Shown: positions 1-16,203, counted from the stretch's first letter. The stretch: DNA of 56,278 nucleotides from Mansonella perstans (GCA_037074765.1 JBAMDO010000280.1:1-56278); one strand, 5' to 3'. The notes: a model not told the origin generated them from the letters alone. Made by a program: numbers and translations.

Positions 1-498
1 AAATAGTACAAAGCATTTTAAAATTGAAAAAAAAAACACAAAATGTTCAGAATGTGAAGCATTTTCTATCGAAAGCCTGTTATCGGGTCCACGTAACGCG
101 CATATATGAAAAGGCCATAAATAATATTTCGCAAAGAAAAAATCTTCCAGAAGAAAAAAAAGAGGAAAAGAATGAAAAGATAAGAAATGGAATGAAAAGT
201 TTTAATAATAATCAAACTCGATCAAGTAATAGCGAATATGTTTTGTTAGTTAATTGGAATTTAAAGAAAAATAAAAAAGAGTTGACAATTTCATGTGACA
301 AATTTTTGCAATAATTTAATTTCAAGCTTAGTAAAAATAAACTAATTTAAAAAAAATTTTTGAATTATTTGCTTTGTATTCTTTAAAAATTTTTAGTAAT
401 TAAATGTTTCTAAAAAAAATTTGGAGTAAAAGAATAATACGATTGAAATGTTTTGAATTATAAATACTCACAATGATGAAGAAAAAAGATAAATATAC

Positions 499-517
499 AT
501 ATATATATATATATATA
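499..517. repeat. (AT)n microsatellite
   Basis: Alternating A and T over about 19 bases in intergenic DNA. Confidence 0.85.
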
Positions 518-1052
518 CGTTGCTAATTAAAATGGAAAAGTTTTTTTTAAACTTTTTATTGGTAGGATCAACAATCTTTCAAAATTTATCCAATCGGTGT
601 TTCAATCTTAATGAGAAAAAGTTGTACTTTTGATCGAAGGAACACGAGCTGACAATTTTTTTAATGTGATAGTTTCATTTTAACAGCTTTTCGATAATTT
701 AACTTTAAGTTTAGTTGAAAATAATTCTCCATATTTTATAGTAATTTAACTTGTCTGCTGAATACTGACATAATTTGCAATTCAAAAAATCCTTTTTCTA
801 TAGGAATTGCAAAATATTGGAAAATTTTGAAAATTTAATAAATTATACTGCGATATTCCATAACAGATAGAACAGGACGTTGGTTTGCGATGATTCCTTC
901 TTTCGTGTTCTAATTACGAAATTTTCCATTTTTGAAGAAATCAAAAATTTTTGAAGTTTTTATTTTAACTAATTGTTAAAAAAGAAAAAACTGAAATGAA
1001 TTATCGATTATCCTTTCTACTAATTATTATTATTGTTACCCGAAGTGTCGCG

Positions 1053-1180
1053 TAGGGTAATCATAATTTGTCCGAAATATAGTATAAGATAATCATGGTT
1101 TGCCCGAAATATGTTATAGAATAGTTATTTTACCTAAAATAATTTGTCCAAAATATAATAAAGGATAATCATGGTTTGAT
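1053..1180. repeat. Degenerate tandem repeat, about 33-44 bp units
   Basis: Three to four imperfect units carry the shared cores taatcat(g/a)(g/a)ttt and tttg(t/c)c(c/a)(g/a)aaatat followed by an A/T-rich spacer. Units begin near 1059, 1091, 1125 and 1167. No coding content. Confidence 0.6.
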
Positions 1181-4100
1181 GAGAGTTTAAACAAGATATT
1201 ATAAATGATTTTCAAATTCAAAAATCTCAAAAATGATTCGCGAATTATCAGTAATTAATCCTTTTAACCTTAGGGAACACTTTTTGTTCATTTAAGATTA
1301 TTGCAGTAAAACGATTTTAGGGTGATGAATCAGATCAAAAGGATCAGACTGTAAAGCAAACAAAACTTACTTTGCTTACATTTTCAAAACCTGAATTTAA
1401 TTACTGATAAAATGAAAGGACAAAAAAAAACGATGAATTAGAAACAAAATATTCCCTCAAAATTTGAATTCTTGAAACATTTCTAATTACTTTATAATTG
1501 GAAATTAAGTGTTTCCAAAATAAATATAAAATTTAATAAAAGGAAAAACAAAAGGAAATAAAATTTCATCGAAATATTCATTCGATTTTCATTTCCTTCA
1601 AATTGTGAAACATTTAAATGGAACAATTAAGTGTTGCAACATCTTTAGGAGATAAAAAGAGATGGCGAATATGATTTAAAATTTAGAAGAAAAGCTTTTT
1701 TTCGAAATTTTCGGAAAGGAAATTTGTTTGAAAAGCTTTCCATGTTTCAATAAGTTCTACAAATTTCCAATTTAAAATAAAACGAAGTACTTTCAATGGG
1801 ACTTCTTCCTCAATCAATCATCATTTAAGACTTTAAACTGAAGATTTTGATTAGTTTTTACTTGAATAATCTCAAATTAATTAACAAAGCGTTTGTTCAG
1901 GTCATAAAATAACGCAGCAAACTTTTTTTTCATGTATGTGCGAAGCGAAATTTCAATTTGAGCATTTGAAATATACATATTGCAATAGAAGCGTGACGTA
2001 AATATACGACGTATGGCGTAAATACTGCCTGGCACAAAATTTGGTATTTTTTTTACAAAACGTCATACGTGATGTAAATATGTAACAGTGCTTTGCACTT
2101 TTTTTTCAAATGCGTTTTGAAATTTTCATTTATATTTTCCATTATTTGAAAGTATTTCAAAATTCCATCCATATTTTTTTCCATTCAATAAAATAAAAAC
2201 AAAGAATGTGAATTTTAAATTTGAATAAAGTAGAAAAAAACGAGAATATGTTCCAGTGAATAAATCGCCTTTTTTATGAGCAGAAAGATGACTCATAATC
2301 GGAATAACATGGAAAAGAGAAAAACTTTTTTTTAAATTTAAAAAAGTGAAAAATGTTCTTGTTTTCTTTCTGTTCTTACCAGATAAGTTTACGTTGAAGC
2401 ATAAATGCGAAAGGAAATGGGAAAGGAAAAAGAAACAAGTTAAAAAGGATTAAAAAGAATTGAAGAATTAATTTGAAACATGTTAAAGAAGCAGAAAGAA
2501 GAACAGAGTCGAAATGGAAGAGGGATTACATTACAAAAAAATGGGAAAATTGACATGCGAAATATTTCTATAAATTTTATTTTTTTGGAAGTAAAAAAGG
2601 ATGTTGTTTACACAGGACAGTCTTTCGTTTATTTTCAATCAATAGAAAAGCATAAATTAAGAAAAAAAAAACAATGTAAAGAATCGAAAGTTTTATTCAA
2701 ATTATTAATTTGTTAATGGGAGGTTAAAATTTTAAAAATTTTATGAATTATCCAATTTGCCCAACAGAAATTACCAGGAAATTTGATATTTAAAATGATA
2801 TAAAGGAACTTTCTTTTTTATTTTACTGCTATCAATAAAAGTATCTGCTAAAACAATCCTTAATTAGTTAGGCAGAAATTGAATGTTATAAAAGTTATGA
2901 GAAAATGTCTCCATTTTTTCCCAATATTTCAATCTATGATCACAGAAATGATAAGTTTTTATACCAAAAAAAAAGAAAAAAAAACTTCCACTTATGCCTA
3001 ATCACCTAACCATTTACTTAAGCATTCAATCAATGTCTGAACATGGCGAATATTCACGTCTAATTTGTAAATCCATTTGAATTTTGATGAAAATGGAAAT
3101 AAAGTTATGAAAGAATAACCAGTAAGTAGAATTTCATTTTGGAAAAAATTCCGGAAGGTTAATAAACAAGTGAATGGGAACATCAAATATATTTCACTAA
3201 TTGTTACTTTCGAAGTGGTATTCGAGGAATTATTTTGGTTCGATTAATCAATCCAAGCCTTTCCAAACTTATTCAAATTCCATTGCAGCCTTGTGAAATT
3301 GATCTAATCTGCTCGCTGATTAATTTATCATAATTTTTATCATCCTAACAAGTTATCTGTCGTATCCAATTGTGTCCAACAAAAAAAGTTTAATTTTAAC
3401 AAACGAATTTTTTTCTTTTTTATTATTATGTAACATAATTTTTTTTTCGAAAGATTTTTCAGGGAAATTTTGAAAAAACATCATTTTCAATTGGAAATGA
3501 AAATTTAAAAAATAAATTTGAATTTTTCAGAGGAAACAAAAATAGTTGCTGCGACTTGTTAGCATTTTATCTCATCGTGTTAATCGGAATTTTTGTGAAA
3601 CGAAATAATGAATGGAATAAATAGATCAGATCACCTGATATGATCCATTTTAATCACAGCAAAAAAGTATGCAAAGTATATTTGAGTAAAAATTAAATCA
3701 AACTTTAAAAAAACTGAAATAAAAATTTAAGTTAGAAAAAAGAATAAAACTAAGAATGCAAATAGGAAAAAAATTCAGTTAAACTAGAAATAATCGATGA
3801 TTATGCTTTCATTTACTTAAATTTTTTTCCATAACAAAATGATAAACAAAGCATTCATTATTTAATTTTAGTTCATTACTATTTATCAAAAAGGTTTAAT
3901 TAAATTATTAATAACAGCTGTTCTGGTAAGCGTAAGCTACATGATTTAGAAGAAATTAATTGATTTGATAGTGCAATAATTGCTAGGAAATTATTCAATT
4001 TATTGGAATGTTTTTTTTTTGAAGCAAAATAAATTTTTAAGATATACCTGAAATATTTTTACTGGAAATAAAGTAACAAAAACAGCAATTGATAGCGGGA

Positions 4101-5839
4101 TAATATTCAATAAGAACAAGAAAGAGGAAGAAGAAAGAACAGGAGAATCAGAAAGTAATCCTGTCCATCAAATCATAACTTATAAATTATTCCATCTGTT
4201 GTTGACTCATCGTCAAATTCAACAGACACAGCTGAACTCTGACAGATCCAAATATTATTAATTAATTAATTGATTATTAATTCGATTGATTATAGAGTAC
4301 CAATTTCAGTTCTTCCTTCTTTTTTTTAGAAAAAATTTTGGCATTAAAAATTTTAAATGTAATTTCTTGAAAAAACTAAAAAAAGTAAGATAAAAATGAT
4401 ATAGATAAAACGAATAATTATAATGACAGGAAAGATGAAACGATGATAATGATAATGATAGCAAATAATGCTGATAAGGAAGGGAAAATTTTTTGATAAT
4501 GCATAATTATTAGTGCATAGGCTTAACAGAGTGGTGAGAACTTTAAACTTTAGTTAATTCTTTGTTTTCGCCGAAATTTTGCAATTGTGCAAGAAATTGC
4601 ATTTGAAAATTTCTTCGTTGTATTTTAGATGATAAAATAATAGTGATAATGATAATGATGTCAATTTAATGCTGATATTTAGCAGTAATCAATGGAACCT
4701 ACAATTCACTTATTTGACACAAAAAAGAAAAAGAATTATTAAAAATTAAAGAGTTTTTTTCTATTTGAAAATTCTAAATTGCAAATAAAAAATGGTAAGA
4801 AATCGATTTCAAAAAAAAAAATTACTCAAATAAATTTAAATTTCAAAGAATTGAGTAAAACAAACTGGATGGATTTACATGTTAGTATAGATACATTTGA
4901 ATTATAGTTTCAAATGACAAATGAATTTAAAATAAATGCCGCGCTTCCTTTTACCAATTTCCGTCTTCATCAGTCCATCTGTCAACCCTCCGTCTCGTCC
5001 CATCTCACTACCCATTAAGTGCTTAATGGTTGACAATTCAAGTCTTTTGAATATTCTGATTTTAAAGATGGCAGTAAAAATAAAAATTTCTGACGATCAT
5101 CATTAATTCATTCTATTTCTCTCATTTATTGGTTTTTTTCTTCTATTTTCAGTCAATTAAAAGTGACAAACATAAATTATTTGCAGTAAGATTTATTAAG
5201 TACCAATTAAAATATCAATTAATTCTTTTCCACATTTTGTTCAAACTTATACTAAATTATAATTACCATTTTCACGCGCTGTTCCGTTCGCTTGTGTAAT
5301 TTGATTATTCATTTTAAATTATTTGAATTAATCAAATTAAATTCTCAAATTTCAATGACTAGGTTTTTTCTTCGTTGTTTACTGTTTGTTTTGTGGCTTA
5401 TTTCTTTATTTTTTTGATGCAATTCATTAATTATAATACAAAAATGACGTATTTCTTTATTTAATTCTTGCATAATATTTTATCTTTAAGGTATAATACA
5501 CCTATTTGCCAAACATAAATATTTAGCAATTGTCAAGAATTTAATCCCGTAATGATTGACAATTACCGGAAATTTAATCCAGAACTTGACTGCATTCTAA
5601 TTAAAGTTATTAAAAAACGATGTAAATGAAGTGGTGAATTGTTTCTATCCAAAAATATATTGCTGTCATTAATCAAATTTGCTGCTACAATTTAAACAAT
5701 TTTAATATTTCAACAAATAATATGCTTTATAACAAAAATTTTATGAAAAAAACGGTTAAACATTGTTTGTTCACTATATGATTATTAGCAGCGGTTTACT
5801 GGATTCAATTGCATTCTCGAGGATGTATCGATAACCGGA

Positions 5840-8800
5840 TTAAGTGCATTTCAGGATCCATGAAGCTACACTTATAAAATATTTCTTTAGAGATATCTCT
5901 GAACCAAGTAAATTTTCAAATTTTTTTCTTAATATATCAATTGGTTCGTTATCCATCATATCGGATACATGTGCTAAAGCGATCTTATCGGAAACACTGA
6001 TTCGTTTACTGTATGTTACCATTAAATCTAATAAGGCACCATTAGTCCAACCGTAACCTTCCTAAATTAAAATCATCCAAAATTTGTGTTTTATTCATAT
6101 ATTCTCACTTTTTTGAAGGAATTAAAAATAGGATAGAGCATAATAGGTCTATCCTATTATTGAATTTTTTTTTTGTTTTTTTTAAATGAAAATTAAAAAA
6201 TGGAGTAAAATGGTAGGCTAATTAAATTTTTAAATGAAAATTAAAAATAAAATAAAACATAACAGACACCACGCTAGCTGAATTTCTATAAAAATTAGAA
6301 ATGGAGAAAAACATGACAAGATGCTAAGCTAATTAATTTGCATAAATTTATCTATTAAGGTTGCTCAAACTTTTGGAAATTTCTTCATCTTTTTTCGTCT
6401 TTGCTAATATCAAAGTAATGGAAAAAATTTAATTTCAATGAAATTTTAATTTCATTCTATAATAATTTTTTCTTGCAACAATGATATTTAAATTAAAAGT
6501 TGAATAGAATGAATGAAATGAATAATAGTACGGTAGAGAAAAAAATTGTTTTTTTTTTTACCGAATTAAAATATAATTATCAAAGATATTGTGTTGCTAC
6601 TAACTCGTTTTTGTACTTTCATTTTTCGTTATTTAATTATATTTTTGAAAATTCTTTTTTTTACTTTGCAAATTTTTTGTTTCTGAAATGTTTAAATTTC
6701 ATTATGAAAATTTTTCAATAAAAACTACCAAACAACGATGATTAATTCGCCTTATTTTGTTTTGAAAACAATGCTACATAAAATAGAAATGGATAATTAT
6801 AATTATGATACTTGATTATGCTCATCATCATCGTATCTTACTCGTATATGATCTGCGGCTACATCATATCGTTGCCACAATTTACGATTAATTTGATAAA
6901 CTTGATAAATTCGATTAATCCATTTATTTGCAAATTCGAATGCTTTTTGTTGCATACTAAAATGTTTCTGTATCAGTTCGATTGCTTGTCGATAAATTAA
7001 CTTCGCACTATTATCATTAATCAACCTTTACATCTTCAAGTTATTTACTATATCATTAATAAATTGTCCGTAGAATTCAGTTATTCATTATGAATTTTAT
7101 AACATTGTAGTTAACAGCAAATACTTTTGATAATTGCTGAATTTTTTATCATTGTAAATTAGGGATGATTGATGCAAAATCATTACAATAATCCCACCGT
7201 TAATTGAAACTACAAATTTAACTGCAATAATGATAATGATTTATTATCATCATTTATCGTCCCTTATTTGATACCAATTAATTTTTTTTTGCAATCAATT
7301 TTTCCAGTAAATTAATGTCATCTCATCTTTCTTTTCATTCCCTTTCTTCAAGCATTTGTAATTTCACAGACAAAAAATGTCATAGTAAGATTAAATTACC
7401 AATTTTTTTTCAATGCAATTTTTGAACAAATTTTAAATCATTGAAATATGATATAACATGCTATATGAGAAACTTAGGTTTATTAATATTAGACTAATGA
7501 ACCGGATGATTTCTTTCTTGAATTAATCCTTGTTTTTAGTTTTTTTTAGAATTAAATTTCAAATCTTAAATTTATTTACTTATTTCTTACATTGGATGAC
7601 TTGATTTTCGTAAGCCTTCAATGACCATATGATTGATTGGTGCAAAACCATAAGGATAATCCCACAATTGATTGGAACTACGAATTAAACTGTAATAATA
7701 ATAGTGATTTATTACCATCATTTAGCCACTCTTACTCTGCTATTAATTAATTACTTTTTCCATCAATTAATATTTTCTATTGTTAATTAATTATTTTTAA
7801 TTAATTAATTATTTTTTGAAGTTAGTGTTCATCTTGCTTGTTATTAATATTTCCATTACCAATAATTTCTTTGATTGAGATAAGAAATCTTTTAGCACAA
7901 AATTAGTTTACCTAAACAAAATTCTTTAAATTACTAATTATTACAAAAAAAAAATTAACAATGGCCACTTAAATTATTTGCTATTCAAAAAACTAGTGTT
8001 AAATTTCAATTATTTGTAAATGAAAGTCTTGTATAATTAATTATACTTATCCTAGCTTAAATATAATTAAAATTCTTGCACAAGTAGTTACAATTGTTTT
8101 GAATATCTTGGATATAATTAATTACAATTGTCTTGCAAATAATAATTACCTTGCCGGTATACCACCAGGAAATTGTAACAGTCCTTTACGTTGTAACGTT
8201 CCTAATACTTCAACCATCATTGGATTATTTAAACTACTGTAACATTCGGTAAACAATGGAACAGCTATTGATGGATATGTATCATCAACACGTTCACCGG
8301 TTTGTAAATTAAAATCAAACCATGAACCTTCACGTTCATCAAAAAATACGGCTTCAAATGTATCGACAAATTTTGCTCTTTCAATATTTAACTCTGCTCG
8401 ACGATTTGTGTTACCTAAATATGTTTTTAAAAAAAAGTTAAATAAGTTAAAATTATTGCAATTGGGAAAATTAGATTTTCAAAAATTGCAAAAATAATAT
8501 TTTTAAATTAAAAATTTTTTCAGATTTTATTTTTTAAAATTTCGTTTTTTTTTTTCAAATTTTTTGCTTGTTAAAAAATTATAAATTGTAAATTTGGATA
8601 ACTATTAAAAAAAGTTTTTCTTGTTGAATCGTTTGAAATGTATTATAAATGAGTACGATAATTAATTCGACGAATGTATAATGATTTGCTAATTGATTAA
8701 AACTACTTGGTTTTTCTATTGCAATGACATAAGTGAGTGTAAAAAAATATCAAGAATGTTTTTTTTCTTTTAAAGTTCATAACAACATAGCAAATTTCGT

Positions 8801-11800
8801 TAATTTCAATATTCTAAATGTATCAATAAATAAGTGGAATTGTTCCGTAAAAATTTGATAAGAAATTTAATTTGAATTTGACAAAAAAAAAAAATTTAAA
8901 GCATTTTACCAATTTCTCCGTGCAAATGTGCTAAAATTTCCATATTCCAACACATTAATGCATTCAAATCAACCGGTACAATATTTGATGTTTCAATAGT
9001 ATCCATTGTTTTGCTATTGCCAAGCCAACGACTACTGAAATCCCAACCGGATTCCGAAGCACTATTAATGTCATTCCATATCTGTCGACGTTTAATCTCC
9101 GGAACATGTTCGGCCGCAAGAAAATCGCTATAATATGCTTCCGGACTATAAAATATGATTGAATTTAGTTCAGAAAAAAATAAACTTAATAAGAATTTAG
9201 AAGAAAAAAAACATTGAAATAAATAAGGTAAAAATGATACAAAATTAACTTATTATAATTTTAAATATAATTTTAAACTTCTATAACGATCGTAGGCTGC
9301 AGCACAACGAACTTAATAATATGAAATAGTCATTTCGAAAAGTTCATACTAACCGTGGTGTATTGACAGGAGAATTATACTGGAATATCGTGTAATTTTG
9401 ACCATTTTTTGAAATTATTTTCGTCCGATGTTTTTTCCAGAATTCAAGTTCCTGCAATAATTCTACGTAATTCCAGATATATTTGCATGCATGCATGCTT
9501 TTTCATGCGATTATTTTTAATATTTAGATGCTAATTTCATCAGCAATCTTTCGATTCATAAACAATTTATCGAATTACTTTTCAATTCTTTGTTCAATAC
9601 GCTATCTTTTAATTTCTTTTTTAATTGCAAATGATTTTATCGTTTAATCATGAAATTATTTTTTAATAATAATTTTTTTATTTTTTTGAAAATTTGACGC
9701 AGTTTAAATATTGATGTGAAACTTTCCATGGATTTATATTATATTAAATCTTTCATGTTTACAATGTTTGTAGAATTTAAGTATGAAATTTATTACATAA
9801 AATTTGAAATTATAAATTGCGCACACAAATCACTTAAGTATTTTAATAAATTCATTTATAATATTTTATTATGTCAATAATTCGAGCCGTCCAATCTTAC
9901 TTTTCTTTATTATTTTAACAATATCATCAAAATTAATTTGACACTGACAAAAGATTTAAGTATTACGATAAATATTACCGTTTCCATAGTCTTAAGAACA
10001 CTAAACAAAAATTCATCATCTGCCGTTACAGTATGATATTCATAAACCATTGGAATAAAAAACGGTGGTTGGGTACGTTGTAGCAAATAAGTACGACCAC
10101 CATTTGGTATATAACCATATTTTTCAATTAGATATTTGAAATTTTGAAGCATATGTTTTACCGTACTATACATACCTTGAAAAAAGAGAAAGGAGTAGAT
10201 ACTGTAATATTATTGTTGAACAACTTTTTAATTTAATATAAAATGGTGCAGAAATGTTATCTCTGTTATTATTGCTTCACGATAGGCTTATGATTACACA
10301 TTACCATAAATTTTTCAATTTATATGGATTAATAGACCTTGAAAATTAATATTAATTTTGAAAAAAAATTAAGAAATTATGAAAAGCAATAGAAAAAAAA
10401 AATTGATGGATATTCGAGAGAAAAATTATGCTTCTCAAATACAATTTAATTGATCTTATCAGAAGATGAAACATACTTGAAGCAAGCAAACCCTTTATGA
10501 TCCAGTAACTATCCCAGTAATGAAGTTCACGATATTGACCACCTGGTATCATAAATTCATATGGTAAATATAACGCCGAATAACGTTTTGGATTATCCTT
10601 AACCTGAATTAACTAATTTGATAGAATAATGGCATGTTAATTAAATCTTTAAAAAAAGGAAAGTAAAATTCAATTAATCATTCAATTATTTGATTAATTA
10701 TGCGATTATTCAACATGTATCAATTGTTCTTTCTTTGGTCTTAGACAATAGCTTTTTAAATAACTATTTTACTCATTTTTTTTCAAAGTTTACATATCCT
10801 GAAATATTAATTATAATATATATTGAAATGAACAATGAGCCTTAATAACAAAAAGTTTTTTTTACCATACATTAAAATTCTGAGCTTTAACACGTATGGG
10901 ATAAATTCATGCTTAATATTAAATTTGGCCCAGAAAATGAAAAAGCGATCATTGCAGAATACTACTTCATTAAAGATTAACCTCAGGTTTAACAATATGA
11001 CAGAGTTTTTTCCATCGTTCGTGAATTTCCAAAGCAAATTGACGTAGTTCTCGATCTTCTATTGCTATTAAATATTCCGGCTCATCACTCCAGTCGTCCA
11101 TTGCATCCATCGAACATCTAACAATTATTCGCGAATAAAAAATTTTTCTAGACTAAAGAATTATGAACTAGAAAATGACAATGTGTATTATTTATTATTG
11201 GCACGGAAAATTTCTTCTGTGAACTTATCTAATTAAAGCAATTAATTTAATGAAATATCAAAGCTGTTAATTCAATCACTTGAACAAAAATAAAATATTG
11301 AATGAAAATGAGAAACGAACTCTTGAATATCACTTCCTTCGGCATCAAAATATTCATCCACAAACGAAAGTAACGCTTCTCGATCATTCATTGTAATTTT
11401 GGAAGGGAATTTTTGATTGAATGCAGCAATTATATCTTCCGGTTCTTTCTTAAGCGGTCTATCCACAAATGTTTTCGGATTTTTGAAAATATTACTTAAC
11501 GCTACAGCATGTAATAGCTCCCCCTGACAGTAAATCATATAATTTAGTGAATTTTTCTCATCACATGCATAAACCGGTAAAGTAATTGCGGTGCTTGTAA
11601 TGATATCTCGACTGGGTAGGGAATTTCGATGACTGAAATCGGTATTTACAATATTTGCTTCTGTTGATGTTGTTTGATGCTTTTTCTTGCCTTTCACTGC
11701 TTTTACCATCATTTTACTGATAATTGAAACATCGACATCATAATTTGATGAAAAGTAATCCAGTGATTGATAATAATTGAAATTGTAATCAGTGATGAAT

Positions 11801-11826
11801 AGAATTATAAAAAATTGCCATGACAT
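5840..11826 (-). CDS. Trehalase (alpha,alpha-trehalase, GH37), 10 exons
   Basis: Hydrolyses trehalose to two glucose molecules; in nematodes it is secreted or membrane-associated. Exons (minus strand): 11826-11321, 11117-10982, 10603-10477, 10175-9979, 9451-9354, 9145-8910, 8414-8150, 7689-7591, 7025-6812, 6061-5840. All junctions are GT/AG and phase-consistent, giving 699 aa, a little longer than usual for animal trehalases because of an N-terminal extension. The N-terminus MSWQFFIILFI looks like a signal peptide. Family marks: YCQGELLHAV near residue 140, signature 1 PGGQYRELHYWDSYW (about 234-248), ESGWDFSSRW with the expected catalytic acid Asp at about 390, signature 2-like QLWDYPYGFAP (about 529-539) and EGYGWTNG (about 627). 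The Gly-rich loop before EGYGWTNG is replaced by DDDEHNQ; its Glu (about 623) is the likely base. ATG 11826 is chosen because an acceptor-like TTGCAG ends at 11854, suggesting trans-splicing or a 5' UTR intron. Confidence 0.93.
6120..6345. repeat. Degenerate tandem repeat in the last trehalase intron
   Basis: Four loosely related units of about 50-60 bp, each with an aaatta(a/g)aaat(a/g)ga core and most ending in a gctaatt-like stretch. The first unit contains an inverted repeat, taggataga ... tctatccta at 6131-6158, able to form a short hairpin. The repeat lies between exons 9 and 10 and does not interrupt coding sequence. Confidence 0.55.
7160..7310 (-). pseudogene. Decayed tandem copy of trehalase exon 8 (intronic pseudo-exon)
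   Basis: This intronic stretch aligns with the real exon 8 and its upstream intron (about 7628-7778) at an offset of about 468 bp. On the minus strand it keeps a TTGCAG acceptor, then codons reading WDYCNDFAS where the real exon reads WDYPYGFAP. Two in-frame TAA codons (one replacing the CAA of QLW) break the frame. Similarity continues into the intron (aactgcaataatgataatga against aactgtaataataatagtga). It is best explained as a tandem exon duplication with one dead copy. It is inside the intron between exons 8 and 9. Confidence 0.75.
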
Positions 11827-13429
11827 TTTGCATATCTTTGGACAAAGACAAATCTGCAACTAATAATTGGTTATTAAATCGGTAATAAAAATTTTTCTGA
11901 AATCGCACCGCTAGAATCAATTACTTATCCTAGCTTAAATACGGTACTATATCAGCAATATTAGATTACTTAATGAATAAATTAACAAGTTGCTTTAATT
12001 TTCTTAACTTGCCCTCCTGCTTATATAAGTTTTTTTCGCTTCAATAAGCACAAATAATTCCTTTTCTTTTTCACTTTCGCTGAAAAGAGTAACTTATCGT
12101 TAAAAGTAAACATACAACCGTTTACACTTTTGCCATGGGTAAAAATATAAATGAAAAAGGAACTTTAATACTCAAAAAAAAATCAAATTTTACCACTAAA
12201 AATTCTTTCCCCTTTACCAATCCAAAATTTGAAGTCTTGCGAGGAAAATTTGGAGCATAAGACGAGAAGGCTAAAACTAACCGAACACAATAAATGATTT
12301 ACCAAAGATTAATCGATTTATTTAATTTAAATCCACTGAACTAAAAAAGTTCCACATTACTATTCAAATTTCATCAAATCCTCAAAAAAAAAAAAAATCA
12401 TTACTAAAAAATGACATTACTTACCAGCAGGTTAATACCAATCAGTAAAACACATGGAACATATGTGTATTTTTGGATATTACTTTATTTTTTCATAACT
12501 TTAATTACTGCGTAAACTACGAAATATTACTTGAAATTTTTATTCATTAATTCACAAATCATTTTTTCAAAGAAAATAATTTGAAAAATTAATTGTGAAA
12601 CTTCTTAGCTGTATTGGTTAGACTACCATTTTGAATATGTGTGCAAATTTATAAATCACTTTGCTTCAAGTAAATTTCTTTCAGGAACCAAAAAAATTGT
12701 TATGCATACTATTTCTGCAAACCAAATGAAAAATTTTATTTAGATCCAGAATGCTACTCTTTTTAAAGGAATTTATAAATTTAACTTCCGCTAAGCCAAA
12801 AAGATAATTGAATATTGTATATAAGTATGCCATCGTAACTGTCATGGCTTAGCTTCGCAAACGCGTGGAAACTATCCTTAGATAGATAATCTCAAAGGAA
12901 ACAGCAGCGTTTTGGGTATTATATCTTCATGTCTTTCGGTTGAAAGCCAAAATAAAAAAAATTTGTTCCTGCACAAATAAAAGGAATCACGTTCAAATTA
13001 CTACAAAGCATGAAAACATTACGCAAGATATACAAAATATTACAATACTACATTTGCAGGCTTAGCGAAAGACATTGACTGGCAAGAAGTGAGATTTTGA
13101 AATTTTTATAGCGACGGTATTCATATTATTTCAATTTTATAGTTGAATTTCAAAAGCAGAGTTTTTAATTCTAAATTTTCGACTTCAGATTATTTAAAGT
13201 CAAATTCAAAGACCATATTGTTTGAAATAACACAAATAATTAATTATATAAATTTGTTTATATCGTTTAAAATAGAAAAAAAAGAATCATGTTCAAGATA
13301 ATGAGGAAAAAAAAATTTATATATCAAAATATTTTCAAACATAATATAATATGTTTGCCACAAAGTATTTATTTTACAGTAATCTAACGATGATTGGTGG
13401 AACCGTAGTAAAAAAAATCAATATTTAAA
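11827..13429. other. Intergenic region between trehalase and the MOSPD-like gene
   Basis: About 1.6 kb of AT-rich DNA. The part next to 11827 is the 5' flank of trehalase, with an acceptor-like TTGCAG at 11859-11854 on the minus strand. The far part is 3' flank of the MOSPD-like gene. No coding frame, RNA gene or distinct repeat recognised. Confidence 0.6.
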
Positions 13430-15991
<2,562 letters not shown>

Positions 15992-16011
15992 AAATTTAAT
16001 ATATTTAATGG

Positions 16012-16101
16012 CTAATGAATAGCTCTGATCAATTCAGGATATAATCCACTATTATTAAAATCATTTCCATAACGAGTTGAATCACCAAGCAAACTTTTGT
16101 C
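16012..16101 (-). other. Short open frame just upstream of the MOSPD-like start (possible uORF or exon)
   Basis: On the minus strand a TAGTTTTCAG acceptor ends at 16102. It is followed by 29 codons with ordinary codon use (starts DKSLLGDSTRYGNDF, ends PELIRAIH) and then TAG, 20 bases before the MOSPD ATG. It is not in frame with that ATG and lacks its own in-frame initial ATG. It may be part of a spliced 5' UTR, the 3' exon of an unrecognised upstream gene, or chance. Confidence 0.3.
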
Positions 16102-16163
16102 CTGAAAACTATAATTTATAAATAAAATGAATGCATAACCATATATAGTAGGAGAGAAAAAAA

Positions 16164-16168
16164 CAGAC

Positions 16169-16200
<32 letters not shown>
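16164..16200. repeat. (GA)n microsatellite
   Basis: Nearly pure AG dinucleotide run about 37 bases long, upstream of the MOSPD-like gene. Confidence 0.85.

Positions 16201-16203
<3 letters not shown>

Larger units (their letters stand above)
1..5839. other. AT-rich intergenic region with no recognisable gene
   Basis: About 5.8 kb of very AT-rich DNA with many short A and T runs. I see no open frame with conserved protein content or convincing exon structure; the longest frames (for example 24-314 and 2480-2716) are lysine/asparagine-rich translations of A-rich DNA. It holds a short (AT)n run at 499-517, a degenerate tandem repeat at about 1053-1180, and ATG/ATA-rich stretches near 4440-4470 and 4630-4660. 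It lies downstream of the trehalase stop, so part of it may be 3' UTR of that gene or belong to a neighbour outside the window. Confidence 0.6.

Noticed and set aside
24..314. Lys-rich open frame at the left edge
   Set aside because: Composition follows the A-rich DNA and there is no recognisable domain or exon structure.
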